From Cololabis saira (Eukaryota > Chordata > Actinopteri > Beloniformes > Belonidae), in contig NC_084606.1 in NCBI RefSeq assembly GCF_033807715.1, positions 40,405,422 through 40,469,421 on the forward strand: a stretch of 64,000 bases of DNA, in the 5' to 3' direction. The translations under genes were made by a program, and so were the position numbers. This document shows positions 42,236 through 54,145 of this stretch, piece after piece; positions within the stretch are counted from its first letter, which is position 1; every line of letters starts with the position of its first letter. Below the pieces are notes generated by a model, which was given only the letters and a program-made list of their open reading frames with translations, was not told the DNA's origin and searched no databases.

Positions 42236-42969
42236 TGTCATGCTGAGTGTCAGGCTGTGTTTAATCGTTTTATTGTTTTGGAATTTTAGTGTAACGTTTT
42301 ATTTGCATGCATGTTTTGTTGCTTTGTCTAGTTATTATTGTTTGAAATGTAACTTCTTCTGTTTTTGAGTTGGCATGCAATTACCTTTTTGTTTGAGTTG
42401 ATTAGACACAGCTGAACACAATCAACTGAATCCTGACAGACAGCTGCAGTGGCCAATAAACCACTGCAGGCTGGCCCCCCAGACCAATGGTGGACCAGGG
42501 GAGGGTTCCCTTCCCTCCTTGATATTCAAGGGAGCTGCAGAGTTGGAGGACGAGAGTTGATGAACAAGAGTGGATGGACTGTGGTGGCTGGACGGAGAAT
42601 GGGCAGAGCTGAGGAGGATGGACGGACGTACAGAGGCCCATGGGGGCCCAGGTGGTTGGGGAGCCCCCGGCGGACTCGGACCGGGGACCCCTGTTGGCGT
42701 GGGCCAACAGGGAGGGGACACTGAGAGGGCACTGGAGGACAGTGAGCCCAGAATGACTGAGACTGTTCATCTTTAACCTTTTAACCTTTTATGGATTGGC
42801 CATTTTTAGAACAGTTCTATTTTTAGTGACATTTTCCCCACCCCCGATTTTACAACAGTCTTTTGCACAATAAATGTTTGTTGCTGCACCCCTGCTTTTT
42901 GTTGTGGGTTACTAAGCGCTGCTCACCCTCGAAAGTATTTAATTGGGGACTTGAACCACCCCTGTGACA
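42236..42969 (+). mobile_element. Solo LTR, 734 bp
   Basis: It starts TGTCATGCTGAG and ends CACCCCTGTGACA, with TTTC at 42232-42235 and 42970-42973. An AATAAA at about 42870 is followed by TGTTTGTTGCTGCACC, a typical poly(A) region of fish Gypsy-type LTRs. No internal region remains, so this is the product of LTR-LTR recombination. Open frames inside it (42402-42776) are not genes. Confidence 0.75.
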
Positions 42970-43400
42970 TTTCTAACTCCCACTCATGTTTAGGCTGTAC
43001 TGTGCTCTGTTGACAATTGATCGATGATGACGTATGACGTTGATAGACGGGTGTTGATGACAAACCAGTTTACCCAAAGAGATTCACCTGCAATTTTTGT
43101 TTTAATGTTAACAGTGAAAATCTCAGCACAACATATTATACAATGCTATACCTAATATGAACCAAATGGAACCAAATGGCGTCTAGGCCTCTTTCAGAGC
43201 CACACACACATTTGATTTCCTCCTTCATTCAGTCAGTAGGCGAGTTTTGGCGAAGTTCTGCCATCTGTCATTAAAAACAGAGTCAGAATATTTATATTAT
43301 ACAAAATAATTAACATTTTGAGTTAGTTTCTGCATAGAAATATATATATTTTACTTTCCTAATATTCACTCAGTGAATTGACATAATCACTTGCTTGCTC
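42970..43400. other. No gene recognised
   Basis: AT-rich sequence with no repeat that I recognise. Confidence 0.4.
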
Positions 43401-43640
43401 GTGGTTGCAACGTTTTTTCAGATGTCGTCAGAATAATGTAAAACGGTGACGTTTTAAAAATGTGAAAAAGTAACATTTTGGTTGTTGGACGGTGCTGTGA
43501 AAAAAATCTATATTTTGATGCTTCCTCGTTGTTGGGAATTATTTTCAGATCTCGCCAGAATAATAATTTGAAATTGCAACATTTTGGTGCTGGGATACGT
43601 GGCCGTGATATATACACGGCCACGTACAATATGCCGGCGG
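43401..43640. repeat. Diverged direct repeat with a 12-bp hairpin
   Basis: Two related blocks of about 130 bp (CAGATGTCGTCAGAATAATG near 43420 and CAGATCTCGCCAGAATAATA near 43546, each followed by AACATTTTGGT). At 43596-43626 TACGTGGCCGTG and its exact complement CACGGCCACGTA are separated by 7 bp. Confidence 0.6.
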
Positions 43641-43810
43641 GGATTCCCCCCCCCAAACCAGATTTTGATAGCGGAGCGAGTGGAGCCCACAGAAAGCAGT
43701 TTTATTTTGAAAACCAACCGGATTTTCTTGCATTCCAAAAGTCTGACTTCCGGCCCGCCAAAATAAAAGATACAGCCAGACGAATGAAAAAATGAAAATA
43801 ATCCCTCTGG

Positions 43811-43846
43811 GATCCCCCTATACATCATAGTGACGAGGGGGATCCT
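43811..43846. repeat. 10-bp inverted repeat
   Basis: GGATCCCCCT and AGGGGGATCC are separated by 16 bp. No element boundary is evident around it. Confidence 0.7.
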
Positions 43847-43859
43847 GGACACGTGACAG

Positions 43860-44321
43860 ATGCCCCCATCGTGTGCCGGTTAATATTTAAGATAGTTAAG
43901 TTAAGTAGGGATGCTGTTATAATAATAATAAATAATTATAAATAATTTGAATTAATTATTAATTATATATCAGACTTAACCTCCAGAAATTAATAATTTA
44001 TATTAATCATAATATTAATAATTAGTATAATAATAAATACACCTGTAGCACAAACCAGTGTTTATAGCAAACATTATCAGACAATGATTAATGACAACAT
44101 AAGTAATGTGACTGTCTTTCAACCATTTCTTAACATCAACATCAAATATTTGAATGGATGGCACTCCACTGTTCTGGTGTCTAAACCGTGCAGTATAAAG
44201 TAAACAAACTTTGGCATAAACAAAACAAAAAAAAGTCACAAGCTCAAAAAGTTGTATTTTTCTACAATACTGGTTCGGCTTTTTGTCCAGCACTTTAAAA
44301 GCTGAGGGAAGTTAGGAAACC
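43860..44321. other. No gene recognised
   Basis: AT-rich, with ATAATA-type stretches at 43918-44040. Confidence 0.4.
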
Positions 44322-44445
44322 AGGTTGCCAGATTGGTTTCCCGTGCGCCGTTTTTCACGCATATAGCAGTGCGTCGTTGACTAAGTACAGGCGGAGTTGT
44401 CAAGTAATGCGTGAAAAACGCTGACAATAGCAAACCTGGCAAGCA
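44322..44445. mobile_element. Possible small MITE
   Basis: The left end contains TTGCCAGATTGG then GCCGTTTTTCACGCAT. The right end reversed contains TTGCCAGGTTTGC then GCGTTTTTCACGCATT. The arms are about 37 bp around a 45-bp core. The target duplication is unclear. Confidence 0.45.
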
Positions 44446-45482
44446 CTAATATTGAGTTTTTTTAGCCACTTACCCAAAAACACGGTCCGATTAATTTTCC
44501 ATGGATGATTGCAATTACTGTAGAAACAGTATATAATTTATCTAGACTTTAGGTCTTGAATGTGTTAAACTATACTTTTGAATCTAAACTATTCATCAGT
44601 CCGACCATCTCTTCTTCTTAGATTTTTAGATTTAGATTTATTTATTTGCACAGTTAAACATTACACAAATAAAAGTACCAACTTTAAAAATTTAAAGTGC
44701 AGGAAGAGGCGAAAACTCAAAGAGCTTATCAGGTGCCTCCACTTATAGTTAACATAAAATGTAATATCATACTTATAAAAACAAAATATACAAATTATCA
44801 GTTAGAAATCTATAGATGAAAGAAATTAAAGGAAAATTACAAAGAATTTACACAAAAGAAAAATGATCGGATAAATGAAAAACGAGTACAATTTAATAAT
44901 TAAGAAACAAACAAAAAAATAAACGACTAAATAACAAACCAGATGAACAAAAAAATAATAATTTCAAGGAGATTACACAAGACGGTAACATTTTTCACAT
45001 TCACTCAAAAATGAAAAATGGCCACCATGTTTGTTGCTGTCACGGCCAGAATCTTAAAAGTCACGTGACTTGGACGCAAAATGAATAGACAGAAAAATGT
45101 AACAGTTATACATTTCAAAATGTAACAGTTATACATTTCAAGGGCTAATATTGTAACCCCTCTACGTTTTTGCACTTTGGCAGGATGTCTACTAGGTCAC
45201 TAATCGGCAGAGAAGCGTCTTCCTCGGCACAAATAGGCAGCAGTTGTTCAATGTTTTATTTTTTAAATCATTCCAGCTCCTTCCTATTTCTTTTTCCAAT
45301 TCTGTTCCCCTCATTCCTCTCATGGGACGTGATAATTAATTGAGTCAGCAATATATTGCACAGTAACTTTTATGATAAAATTACTGTGGCTGAATACAAC
45401 ACATTAAATACCCTGCTGTGGTGCAGACTGCATGTTTGGTTGTGAGCCAGGGTCACTTTAGCACTTTAGACACAATCATATG

Positions 45483-45483
<1 letters not shown>
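44446..45483. other. No gene recognised
   Basis: AT-rich, with a TAGATTTAGATTTATT stretch at 44620 (LINE-tail-like) and a 21-bp tandem duplication of AAATGTAACAGTTATACATT at 45098-45140. Confidence 0.4.
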
Positions 45484-45517
<34 letters not shown>

Positions 45518-45519
45518 TG
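45484..45519. repeat. GTGC microsatellite
   Basis: About nine GTGC units end at the putative Pao LTR edge. Confidence 0.95.
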
Positions 45520-46465
45520 TAGCGGCCCGCTTGGATTGATCACACAGATGCAGAGAGCTTCGACTGGTGCAACTTTATTTTCTCTCCTCCTTCTGCCTGG
45601 CACCGTGAAAACTATATGTACATGGACAAAATAATATAAATCTCACAATACATATTGACGAATATATACACGAATAATGAAGAGGAATTTTAACTTTACA
45701 TAAAGAATATTAAGTAAACTAAAAAAAAATACATTTTTATATGAATTAACCCTTTTAAACCGTTATCACTTTACTATTTTTACTTAAATTAAAATAATGA
45801 CAATTTTCCCGTTTGTTTGAAATAAAATTAGTCACTCGTTATTAAAATGATTCGCCACAAGTCTCTCCATACTTTCTTCTGCTTTCCAAGGGCGCTAAAT
45901 TTGAGCTCAGCCTGCTTGCAGCTATCCTCCACACACACACCTTGTAGTGACATTCCTTTCACGAGACATGTAAACAACAAAAAACACGGGTCGAACCACA
46001 ATAAAATAACCTTTCATTAGTTTAAACACAAAATATGACAAATTAATAATTCGTTTGTATATTTTTACCAACTCTGTAGCAGCGTGAACATGCTGCCACG
46101 CTCGGACGGGAACAGGACGTTAAGCTTCGTTAATAACGGAAGTAGAGGAAGAACGGTGCTCTTCAAAATAAAAGCATAAAATAAAACGTAAAACGACAGA
46201 AGTGCTTAATTTACTCTGCACGTAATCTGCTGCCATTTACACTCCCACCAAATCCTGATACAATGAATGAACAAACACACCAAGAATGAATTGTACTGGA
46301 TTTCTTGACTCTTATTGAAATAAATAACTTCACTCGAGCTATTAGAAGTAGATAAACTGCACAGTTCTACTTAATAAAGCAGTGTGCTATAAACAGTTGT
46401 GAGTCTGTCTCCTTTACTCAATTCTCAAGAAGTACTAACTTTTGAATTGGTCTTTCAATAACTGA
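45518..46465 (-). mobile_element. Putative 3' LTR of the Pao element
   Basis: On the minus strand the segment ends AAAATAAAGTTGCACC and then GGGCCGCTACA, an R-U5-like end. A purine-rich tract (AAGGAAACAAGAA) at about 46490 lies between the pol remnant and this segment, as expected for a polypurine tract. The other LTR lies outside the window, so the start is a guess. Confidence 0.45.
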
Positions 46466-46489
46466 CGGTCTGGAGGGGGGTTCTTGTTT

Positions 46490-46630
46490 CCTTTGGGGCT
46501 TTCGCTCTCCCACTTGTACTTTTACTCAACGAACTAAGCCGTCGTTGTCTTGAAAAGTCTCCACCACTCGTCCTAGTTGCCAATGATTTCTCGGGAGGTT
46601 GTCATCTTTGATAATAACAATGTCATTGAC
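46490..46630 (-). pseudogene. Pao pol, extreme C-terminal remnant
   Basis: After the SINE the minus strand continues N-D-I-V-I-I-K-D-D-N-L-P-R, then L-G-R-V-V-E, the SH3-like end of Pao integrases. A stop (K-K-E-stop) separates it from the main integrase frame. Confidence 0.75.
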
Positions 46631-47145
46631 AGGGGCACGGTGGCGCAGCTGGTAGTGCAGCTGTCTCACAGCAAGAAGGTCCTGGGTTCGATTCCCGCCG
46701 GGGACGCTGTGGGCGCTGAAGTGCGTGTTAGTTCCCCCATGACTTCGGCGCCCACACCCTGGGTGGGGTTGGCGAAAGGGCCTTTCTGTGTGGAGTTTGC
46801 ATGTTCTCCTCGTGTTCCCTTGGGTAGCTAATGTGAGCTACCCTCACAAAAACATGCACACAGTCCTGGGCTATACATGCCCCCTCTGGCCAACCGGGGC
46901 GCCAGATGGGTTGGGGAGGATCTGGCCGGAATAACGTGATCCTTCCACGCGCTACGTCCGGTCAGAGAATCCTCACCCTGTCTGGTGAAAAGAAGCGGTC
47001 CGTCACTCCTCAGGATAAGAAGGAGACCTGGGTCCCTCCCTGGGTTGGCAGAGGGGAGCAATGCCCAGGACTGTTACTTAGGTATGAGCACTGGGTGATG
47101 AAATGGGTAAAAAAAATCGGGGATAAAAAAAATATTTAAAAAAAA
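46631..47145 (+). mobile_element. tRNA-derived SINE, 515 bp
   Basis: The head GGCACGGTGGCGCAGCTGGT resembles an A box and GGTTCGATTCCC is a perfect B box. A long tRNA-unrelated body and an A-rich tail follow. AACAATGTCATTGAC at 46616-46630 and 47146-47160 is the 15-bp target duplication. It interrupts the Pao pol gene and is not a functional tRNA gene. Confidence 0.92.
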
Positions 47146-47160
47146 AACAATGTCATTGAC

Positions 47161-48444
47161 TTACTCCTTTTTCCAGCGACCCCAGAATTGCTCGATGAGG
47201 TACTGAACTCTTCTCCATCTCTTTGTAGTGTACAAATCCTCCTTTACGAATACTCCAGGGGGAGGAAGAGCAACTTTGATTTCATCATAATGAGGTAATT
47301 TGGTTCCAGTGGAACCTTTAACAAGGAAGCTTTTGGAAGCTTTTGGATCATTCATTCCGTCTACTGTTAAAGGGCGGCTGTTCACGATAGTCATGGCCTC
47401 ATAAAACAGTGTTCTCAGAGAGGCGTCGTCGAGTCGACCTGGGCACTGTGCGAAGGTGACATTTAGCATGCTTCTAATGGTTCTGATTTGTCGTTCCCAG
47501 ATACCTGCCAGATGGCTGGCAGAGGGGGCGTTGAAGACAAATTCGCACTGCCTTTCAGACAGGAAGACTTCCAGAAGTTTGGTGTCACACTGTTTCAGTG
47601 CTTTCTTAAACTCATTTCTGGCACCAAGGAAGTTAGAACCTTGGTCGCAATGTAGTTGTCTGACAGCTCCTCTCAAGCTGATAAAACATCTCAATACATT
47701 GATGAATGAGTCTGTCGACAGATCTTCGAGCATCTCGATATGGACAGCTCTAGAGTACAGACAGGTGAAAATGAGTCCATATCTTTTGTATTCTTTACGG
47801 GCTTTCTTTACAATGAATGGACCAAAGCAGTCCATGCCGCTGTATGTAAAAGGTGCTGAGGCTTCAAGACATTCTTTAGGGAGTTCAGCCATTCGTTGGC
47901 TCTCTGTCGGTCGTCGAAGTTTCCTGCAAAGCACACAGGTGCGTATCAGCTTAGCGACCAGCTTGCTTCCACCAATGACCCAAAATCTATTGGTCCTAAG
48001 CTCCATTTGTGTCTGACTTCGACCTTGATGGCACGTCTTTGCATGATAATGTGCCACAATTAGCTTAGTTATGTGACTGTTGTTTGGCAAGATGACTGGG
48101 TGCTTGACTTTGTGACAGATTGATGACTGTTTTAATCTCCCACCAACACGTAGAAGTCCTTCAGACCAGATGGGATCCAGGCTGAAGAGAGCGCTTGAGT
48201 TTGGGAGGTCTTTTTCACCTTGAAGTGCCTTTATCCCATGGGGGAAGGCTTGCTGTTGTACGATCTTAATTACTGTCGCAGCAGCCCTTTCACGTTCTTC
48301 GACAGTCACATGTTCAGTATGTTGGTTTTGTTTAGACTTTAGTCTTTTGATTCTTGCAACTACTTTGACAAGTGTTGTCCATGAGGAGAACTGACTCAGA
48401 CGTCTGAGCATGTCATTGCAATTTTTGGTTTCGGTTGCAAGCAC
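47161..48444 (-). pseudogene. Pao integrase
   Basis: The 427-codon frame holds the H-H-C-C zinc site (H-Y-H-A-K-T-C-H-Q-G, then C-V-L-C-R-K-L). The catalytic core has G-M-D-C-F-G-P-F, H-C-D-Q-G-S-N-F and the Glu region after a Pao-typical S-H-L-A-G-I-W-E. It is open throughout but ends in a premature stop just before the 46631 SINE junction, and the upstream RNase H frame is separate. Confidence 0.88.
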
Positions 48445-48510
48445 TTGAATTGTCTTGACTTCAGGGTCACCGACGAGTAAATCTGCTGGAGTGCTGGGCG
48501 TTAGATGTAA

Positions 48511-48942
48511 TTAATTTTCCCAGAGAAACTTTGGTCCTCGCAGCCAGTTTGTTGCATGAATGTCTGAGGCACAAAGACCTCGGGATGCATGATCAGCCGG
48601 GTTTTCTGAGGTGTCCACATAATGCCACTGTTTGGGATCACTAATGTCTCTGATCAGCTGGACACGGTTTGCAACAAATATGTGAAACCTACGTGCTTCA
48701 TTGTTGATGTACCCAAGCACGACTTGGGAATCAGTCCAGAAAAACTCTTGATCAATTTTCATGTCAAGTTCACTTTTTAACATGACACTGACTTTTGCTG
48801 AAACCACAGCTGCGGCAAGTTCCAGCCTTGGGATACTTGTGACCTTTGAAGGTGCGACTCTTGCTTTCGCCATCACGAGACTGCAATGCACTTCGTCTTT
48901 GTCATTTTTGTACCTGAGGTAAGAGCGTGCGCCATATCCCAC
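48511..48942 (-). pseudogene. Pao RNase H domain
   Basis: The 143-codon frame has Y-G-A-R-S-Y-L-R-Y, V-T-S-I-P-R-L-E-L-A-A-A-V, F-W-T-D-S-Q-V-V-L-G-Y-I and N-P-A-D-H-A-S-R-G. This arrangement (R-L-E-L as the catalytic Glu region, T-D-S as the Asp) is typical of Pao pol. Confidence 0.85.
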
Positions 48943-49048
48943 GAAACTAGCATCTGAAAATGGTGTAACTCTACTCTGACAATGTTGTGGAAGTCATGTG
49001 GGTGGTAACATCTTGCAATTGAAACCTCTTTTAACTTAAAAAGACCAT

Positions 49049-49547
49049 TTATCCATTCCTCCCACCGTGGCTTGATACAGTATCTTCTGGGATTGGGTCA
49101 TCCCATCCGACCCCTCTGTGACAAAGTTCTTGAAGGATACGTTTTCCCTTTAGGCTGAATGGAGCGATGAATCCGAGTGGATCGTAGAGAGAAGCAATGA
49201 CTGACAAACAACCACGACGAGTTGAAGGCTGATCTTTCAAGCTGATGTTAAAGCTGAAAGTGTCGTCTTTAATTGACCATTGAATGCCGAGAGCACGTTC
49301 TGATGGGGTTGGATCAAACCCTAGAAGTTCAACGTTTGCTGCTCTTTCAGAAGGGTCTAAGCAAGAGAGTGCTGCCTCTTTGTTTGAGTTGAATTTGTGA
49401 AGACGAAGGCCTCCTCTTGTGACACTGTGATCAGTTGCTTGGCTTCATCAACTGATGAGACACTGACTAACCCGTCATCAACATAAAAGTTTTTCTCCAT
49501 GAAGGTTGAAGCTAGAGGATAGTTAGCTTTGTGTTGTCGTGCTAGAT
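49049..49547 (-). pseudogene. Pao reverse transcriptase, catalytic part
   Basis: Y-V-D-D-G-L-V-S-V, the RT catalytic motif, lies in the frame at 49357-49560. The frame 49049-49240 continues with S-L-Y-D-P-L-G-F-I-A-P-F, a Pao signature after the RT. There is a frameshift between them. Confidence 0.82.
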
Positions 49548-50152
49548 CAGTGGTTCCCAAACTGTGTGCCGAGGCACACTGGTGTGCCTTGAGGCAAGTC
49601 CAAGTGTGCCGTGGGATTTTGTGACAACCATAGCCTACTGCAATATAGTATACAACTAGACAAAAATAATTATTTTAATTTACTATATACTACTTTGAAT
49701 GCACTCATTCCATAATACAAAAACTATTTTAAAAAATCCTCAAAGAGGATCCCACATTTCGCTGTTCGCGCAGTTGCGCAGGTGGGAATTTTAGACTGTG
49801 ACACATCAAAGGCAGTAGGTCAACACAACATTAAAACATAAACAATAAGGAAAATGGAGCGCTTTCTCGTGCGGAGCAAACCACCAATCTGGTTGAAATG
49901 GGTGTGTTTGATGAAGCCCAATTTGATAAAGTTTAAATATTTTTGTGAAGTATTTTGTTAATAAATATTTCATGAGTAGAATAGTTGTCTTTGTCATATC
50001 TTATTTGGCATTAGTAAATAATAAACTTAACAGATAAACAGATGATATTAGTGATAACACGTGTTATAAGGCTATTTTGCACAATAGGTGTGCCTTGAAA
50101 TTTTTATTTGTCCTTTGGTGTGCCTTGGGCACAGAAAGTTTGGGAACCACTG
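49548..50152. mobile_element. hAT-type element, 605 bp, inside Pao RT
   Basis: The ends are CAGTGGTTCCCAAACT in both orientations, and TGCTAGAT is duplicated at 49540-49547 and 50153-50160. The interior is AT-rich, with a short M-E-R-F-L start-like relic near 49855 on the plus strand. Confidence 0.92.
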
Positions 50153-51284
50153 TGCTAGATGCTTTAAGCCAAAGTTGGCACATCCAGGAGATGAGCCAGC
50201 TCCGAAGAGATGAACCACCATCCTGTACTCTTGTGGTTCCTTCTCCAAATCTCCATTTTTCCACCAGAGGAACTTCAGATAATTCCTGAATTCTGGGGTG
50301 ACAGAGAATTGGTAAAACATTCTTTCAATGTCACAGATAATGGCTACAACTTCCTTCCTGAATCTACAAAGTACTCCTACCAGAGAATTGATTAAATCAG
50401 GCCCAGTTAGCAGAGTGTCATTTAGCGAAACACCATGGAATTTGGCTGAACAGTCAAAAACAACTCTCAGCTTATCGGGTTTTCTGGGGGGGTAGATGCC
50501 GTGATGTGGAAGGTACCACTCTGTCTCTCCCTCAGATGTTGTAGGGGCAGGCTCTGCATCAACCTTGCTGATTGTTTCTTCCATGAATGTTTTATATTGA
50601 TCATAGTACTGCTTGTTGGTCTTTAGTTTTTTCTTAAGACACTGTAAGCGAACTGTGGCTAGCCTCTTGTTGTTAGGTAGGTTGGGTGGACTGTTACCTT
50701 TGAAAGGAACAGGCATTTCATAATGGCCGTCCTTTTTCTGTGTGATGTGATCACTGAGGAACCTTATGAAATGCACATCATCTTGGGACACATTTATCCT
50801 CATACGTTCTTTCAATGAAGTCTGATTCCAGGGTCTTTAGAACATCTGTCGTCGATGGAACTGGCAGCTCTTTAACTGTTAGCCGATGCACAAAGCTTTG
50901 ACTTCCTTGTCTGTCTAGGTGGGGGTTTGATGAACCTATAATACTCCATCCTAGTTCTGATCTCTGTGCGAACGGTTGATTTTTGTCACCTAAGATGACT
51001 TCAAGTGGAGCCAGTGCTGCTGGACAGTCGTGCCCTATTAAGAGCCCTACATCACAGTCTTGGAGTGGAGGTAACTTGTCTGCCAAGTCTCGGAGATGAG
51101 GCCACTGTAACGCTGTTTCCTTCGTTGAAACATACTGTAAGACTTGTCTACCGGTATGAAATCACGGCTGTAGGCTTGCTGTAGTTCAATGTGGTTCTCT
51201 GAATGAAGTCCTCGAACTTGTAGACCATGAACACTCTTACTTGCTATGATTGTGTTGATAGCTGTCATAGTCATAGTACATAGT
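50153..51284 (-). pseudogene. Pao reverse transcriptase N-terminal part and linker
   Basis: Frames 50778-51086 and 50072-50815 contain V-G-L-L-I-G-H-D, E-L-G-W-S-I-I-G, Y-L-P-H-H-G-I-Y, L-R-V-V-F-D-C-S-A and V-A-I-I-C-D-I-E-R-M-F-Y-Q, the Pao RT palm start with its catalytic Asp. A frameshift near 50800 joins the two. Confidence 0.85.
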
Positions 51285-51525
51285 ATTTTTTTTATCTCTC
51301 TCTCTCTCGTATTTTATCTATGCTATGGTTTACAGCATCTAAGTCCAGCAGTATTTGTGATTGCCCAATGTATGTTGCTTTATTGATTGTTTGGTTTGTT
51401 TCTGTACTGTCCTGTTGCATATGTTATCTGTACACGCAATGATGCTGATGCTTTTCCACAAATGAAGTTCCTAACGGATAAATAAAGTTATTTATTATTA
51501 TTATTATTATTATTTTATTAGTACT
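51285..51525 (+). mobile_element. LINE-tail-like insertion in Pao
   Basis: A non-Pao stretch with a CTCTCTCT run and an end AATAAAGTTATTTATTATT plus ATT repeats (51489-51513). It separates the Pao protease (51530-51744) from the next Pao segment. Exact edges are uncertain because of the repeats. Confidence 0.6.
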
Positions 51526-51529
51526 CAGT

Positions 51530-51905
51530 TTCAACTTTACTGGTTGGACATTTGCGTTCAGTTTATCGAGAACATCTTCTAAGACAAATGTTGTGTCGCT
51601 TTGTGTGTCTAGCATTGCATATGTGAGAATTTCTCTATGTGGTTCTTGTACTGAAGACACAAAAACTGGCACAATACTTGAAGTAGCCGAAGTGTGTCTT
51701 GTTGATGTGTGGGACATGACTTTTTTGTGTTTCCTGGCGTGCATGCTCTTCTGTGGAAGTGGCGCTGTTCGTTGTTGCTTCCACAGGGTTTTGTTTTCTG
51801 TCTTCGTGCAAGCAGGTTGGGTGACGACGGTTACATGTATTGCACGTGTGTCTTCTCTTACAGTCTTTGGCCATGTGACCCTTTCTTAAGCAGCCAAAGC
51901 AGAGC
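51530..51905 (-). pseudogene. Pao gag zinc knuckles and protease
   Basis: Minus-strand pieces give C-F-G-C-L-R-K-G-H-M-A-K-D-C (a CCHC knuckle) with a second Cys/His cluster, then A-M-L-D-T-Q-S-D-T-T-F, the Pao aspartic protease active site with L-D-T-Q in place of D-T-G. Frameshifts lie between them. Confidence 0.82.
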
Positions 51906-52311
51906 CTATTTTCTTGGATAAACGCATTTTATCATCAACACTTTTTGCTGTGAAAGTGGGACACTTTGTGATGCTATGAGCTTCATTATTACAGGCAGAA
52001 CAAGGTGCTTTTGGTTTGCTGCTGTTTGTTTCTGGTTTTCCTCACAATCGTTAAGGATAGCTAGTCCTTTGACGTGTGGGATTGCTTCAGAGCAGCTTTG
52101 GAGGAAGTCACAGAACTCTCGTAATGCTAGTGGGTCATTTGCGTTGATTTTTGGCCATTTCATGAGCTTATCACGGAAAGCTTTCTGTATGATGAATGGG
52201 TTTCCATATCTGTCCTGTAACACTTTCCATTCTCCATTGTACTGTATGCATTCTCTGAATCTCGGTAAAAGAAACCTTCTACGGCTTTGCATGCTTCGCC
52301 AGTGAGATAAT
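51906..52311 (-). pseudogene. Pao gag, middle part
   Basis: The frame carries Y-L-T-G-E-A-C-K-A-V-E-G-F-F-Y at its start (one frame), then L-Q-D-R-Y-G-N-P-F and A-L-R-E-F-C-D-F-L-Q. The next upstream residues lie across the Gypsy insertion at 59495. Confidence 0.85.
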
Positions 52312-52594
52312 TGTGGTAACTTCAGATGAAAATGGACCAAAACTCAGTCGTCATATTTTTATGCTTGATCTCAAAACTGGCAGGAACAAACAGTACAAAA
52401 AACATGTGGCATTCAAGATGGCCCCAATCCTCTAACACTGCTGGCAGGAAGAGGAAGTGGGCCTTTTCAACCTGGCCATAAAAGACCATAGGCACCTGCC
52501 AACAGCGCCATCTCCTGACATGATGCATATATAGCAACTTATAGAAATCCCACAGCAAACACATAAAACACATAAAAACATATAGGCTACCACA
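52312..52594 (-). repeat. Gypsy 3' LTR
   Basis: TGTGGTAGCC...TTACCACA on the minus strand. It differs from the 5' LTR (59216-59494) by scattered substitutions and small indels, so the insertion is not very recent. Confidence 0.95.
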
Positions 52595-52733
52595 CTTCTC
52601 CCCCCTTAGATTTCAACCTCAAACTGCAAAAAACAAACAAAAACCATTTTCATTTTCCTTAGCCTACTCAAGTGCATACATAATATTTACACATGCCAAA
52701 CTGATACAAGTGATTTGTTTTCCTTATTTACAC

Positions 52734-54142
52734 TTAAAGAACCAGTCTGTCCGGGGGTCTACGAGCACGCTGTGATTTGCGCAGTACAGGGGTTCTCACA
52801 GTCACTGGTGATGGTGGTGTTGGAGGGATTGGTGATGGGGACATGAGAGGAGTCTGTGCATGTGTAGAAGAATCGTCTTTTTGTTCAGGGGGCACAGACA
52901 GCTCTGCTAGGGTGTCTCTCTCAGGTACAGGCATCATTCCACCTGCTCCCTCAGTCGGATAAATCAACGATGGCAACTGTGTGACTGTCTCTGTGTCTGG
53001 ACTGGCATCATAACGCAGGCGCACATGGTCTTGATGTCTGCGAAACTCCCGTCCGTCCCTCAGTTTGACCACATGTGAGACTGGACCACTCTGCCTACGG
53101 ATGACCCCAGGCAGCCATTTCTGGTTGTTGTTATGGCTAAAGTCCTTCACATAGACATTGTCACCTGGTTTCAATTGTCTTTCTTGGGCATGTTGATCAT
53201 GTCCCTCTTTCATTTTCTCCTGCTTCCTCTCCACCTTTGCATTCAGGTCTGGACGCAGTAGGTCCAGTTTAGACTTGGGCCGACGGCCCATCAACATCTC
53301 TGCTGGTGTGCGTCCAGTAGTTGTCTGTGGAGTGAGGCGGTAGTTAAACAGGAAACGTGACAGCCGGGTGCTGATGGAGTCTCCTGTCAACCGCTGTCTG
53401 AACAGCCTTCTCTGCCAATCCATTTGAAGCCGGATGGAAAGGAGCAGTCCAGATGTGATGAATGCCATTCTGCTGCAAGAAATCACTGAACAGCTCACTG
53501 GTGAACGTCGGGCCATTATCACTCACCAGAGAATCCGGCAATCCGTGAATGGCGAACACTTGCCTGAGTTTACCTATGGTTGATGGGGCGGTGATGTTGC
53601 TCATGATGTGGGCCTCTATCCATTTGGAATGGGCGTCGACCATGATCAGGAACATCTGCCCCATAAAAGGGCTTGCAAAGTCCACATGCAGCCTACACCA
53701 TGGACGGTCTGGCCACTCCCATGGGTGCTGTGGTGCTGGTGGTGACAGGTTTTTGGTTAATCTGGCATTGTGTGCATGATTTCACCTTTTACTCCAGCTC
53801 CAGATCCATTTTCGGCCACCAGACATAGGACCTTGCAAAGCTCTTCATCCGAGACACCCCTGGGTGAGTCTCGTGAATCTCCTCCACAATCCGTGGATGA
53901 GCTGGCGGTGGCACGACCACTCTCGCGCCCCACAGAATGCATCCATCTTGCAAACTCAGTTCAGTCTTTCGCTTTGTGTAGGGTTTTAGAGCCTCACTCT
54001 CCACCGCACCGGGCCACCCCTGCAACAGGAAAGTCTTTACTTGAGACAGCACTGGATCTCTGTCCGTCCACTGTCTGATCTGGGCTGCCTTCACAGGTGT
54101 CTCCGCCACTCTCTGCAAGGAAAACACAGTCTCGGGCAGCAC
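52734..54142 (-). pseudogene. Gypsy integrase, frameshifted
   Basis: Three frames follow in order: 54142-53789 (I-V-E-E-I-H-E-T-H-P-G-V-S-R-M-K zinc-site start), 53685-53344 (D-A-H-S-K-W-I-E-A, V-S-D-N-G-P-T-F-T, H-P-A-S-N-G-L-A-E, the D-D-E core) and 53522-52734 (F-N-Y-R-L-T-P-Q-T-T-T-G, then R-R-P-P-D-R at the end). Two frameshifts (near 53780 and 53400) break it. An in-frame stop at 54146-54148 separates it from RNase H. Confidence 0.88.
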
Positions 54143-54145
54143 ATA

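Noticed and set aside
42402..42776. Overlapping frames on both strands
   Set aside because: They lie inside a solo LTR with clear ends and target duplication, and no domain is seen.
46631..46710. A tRNA gene
   Set aside because: A and B boxes are present, but the sequence is the head of a 515-bp SINE with a target duplication, and no clean cloverleaf is maintained.
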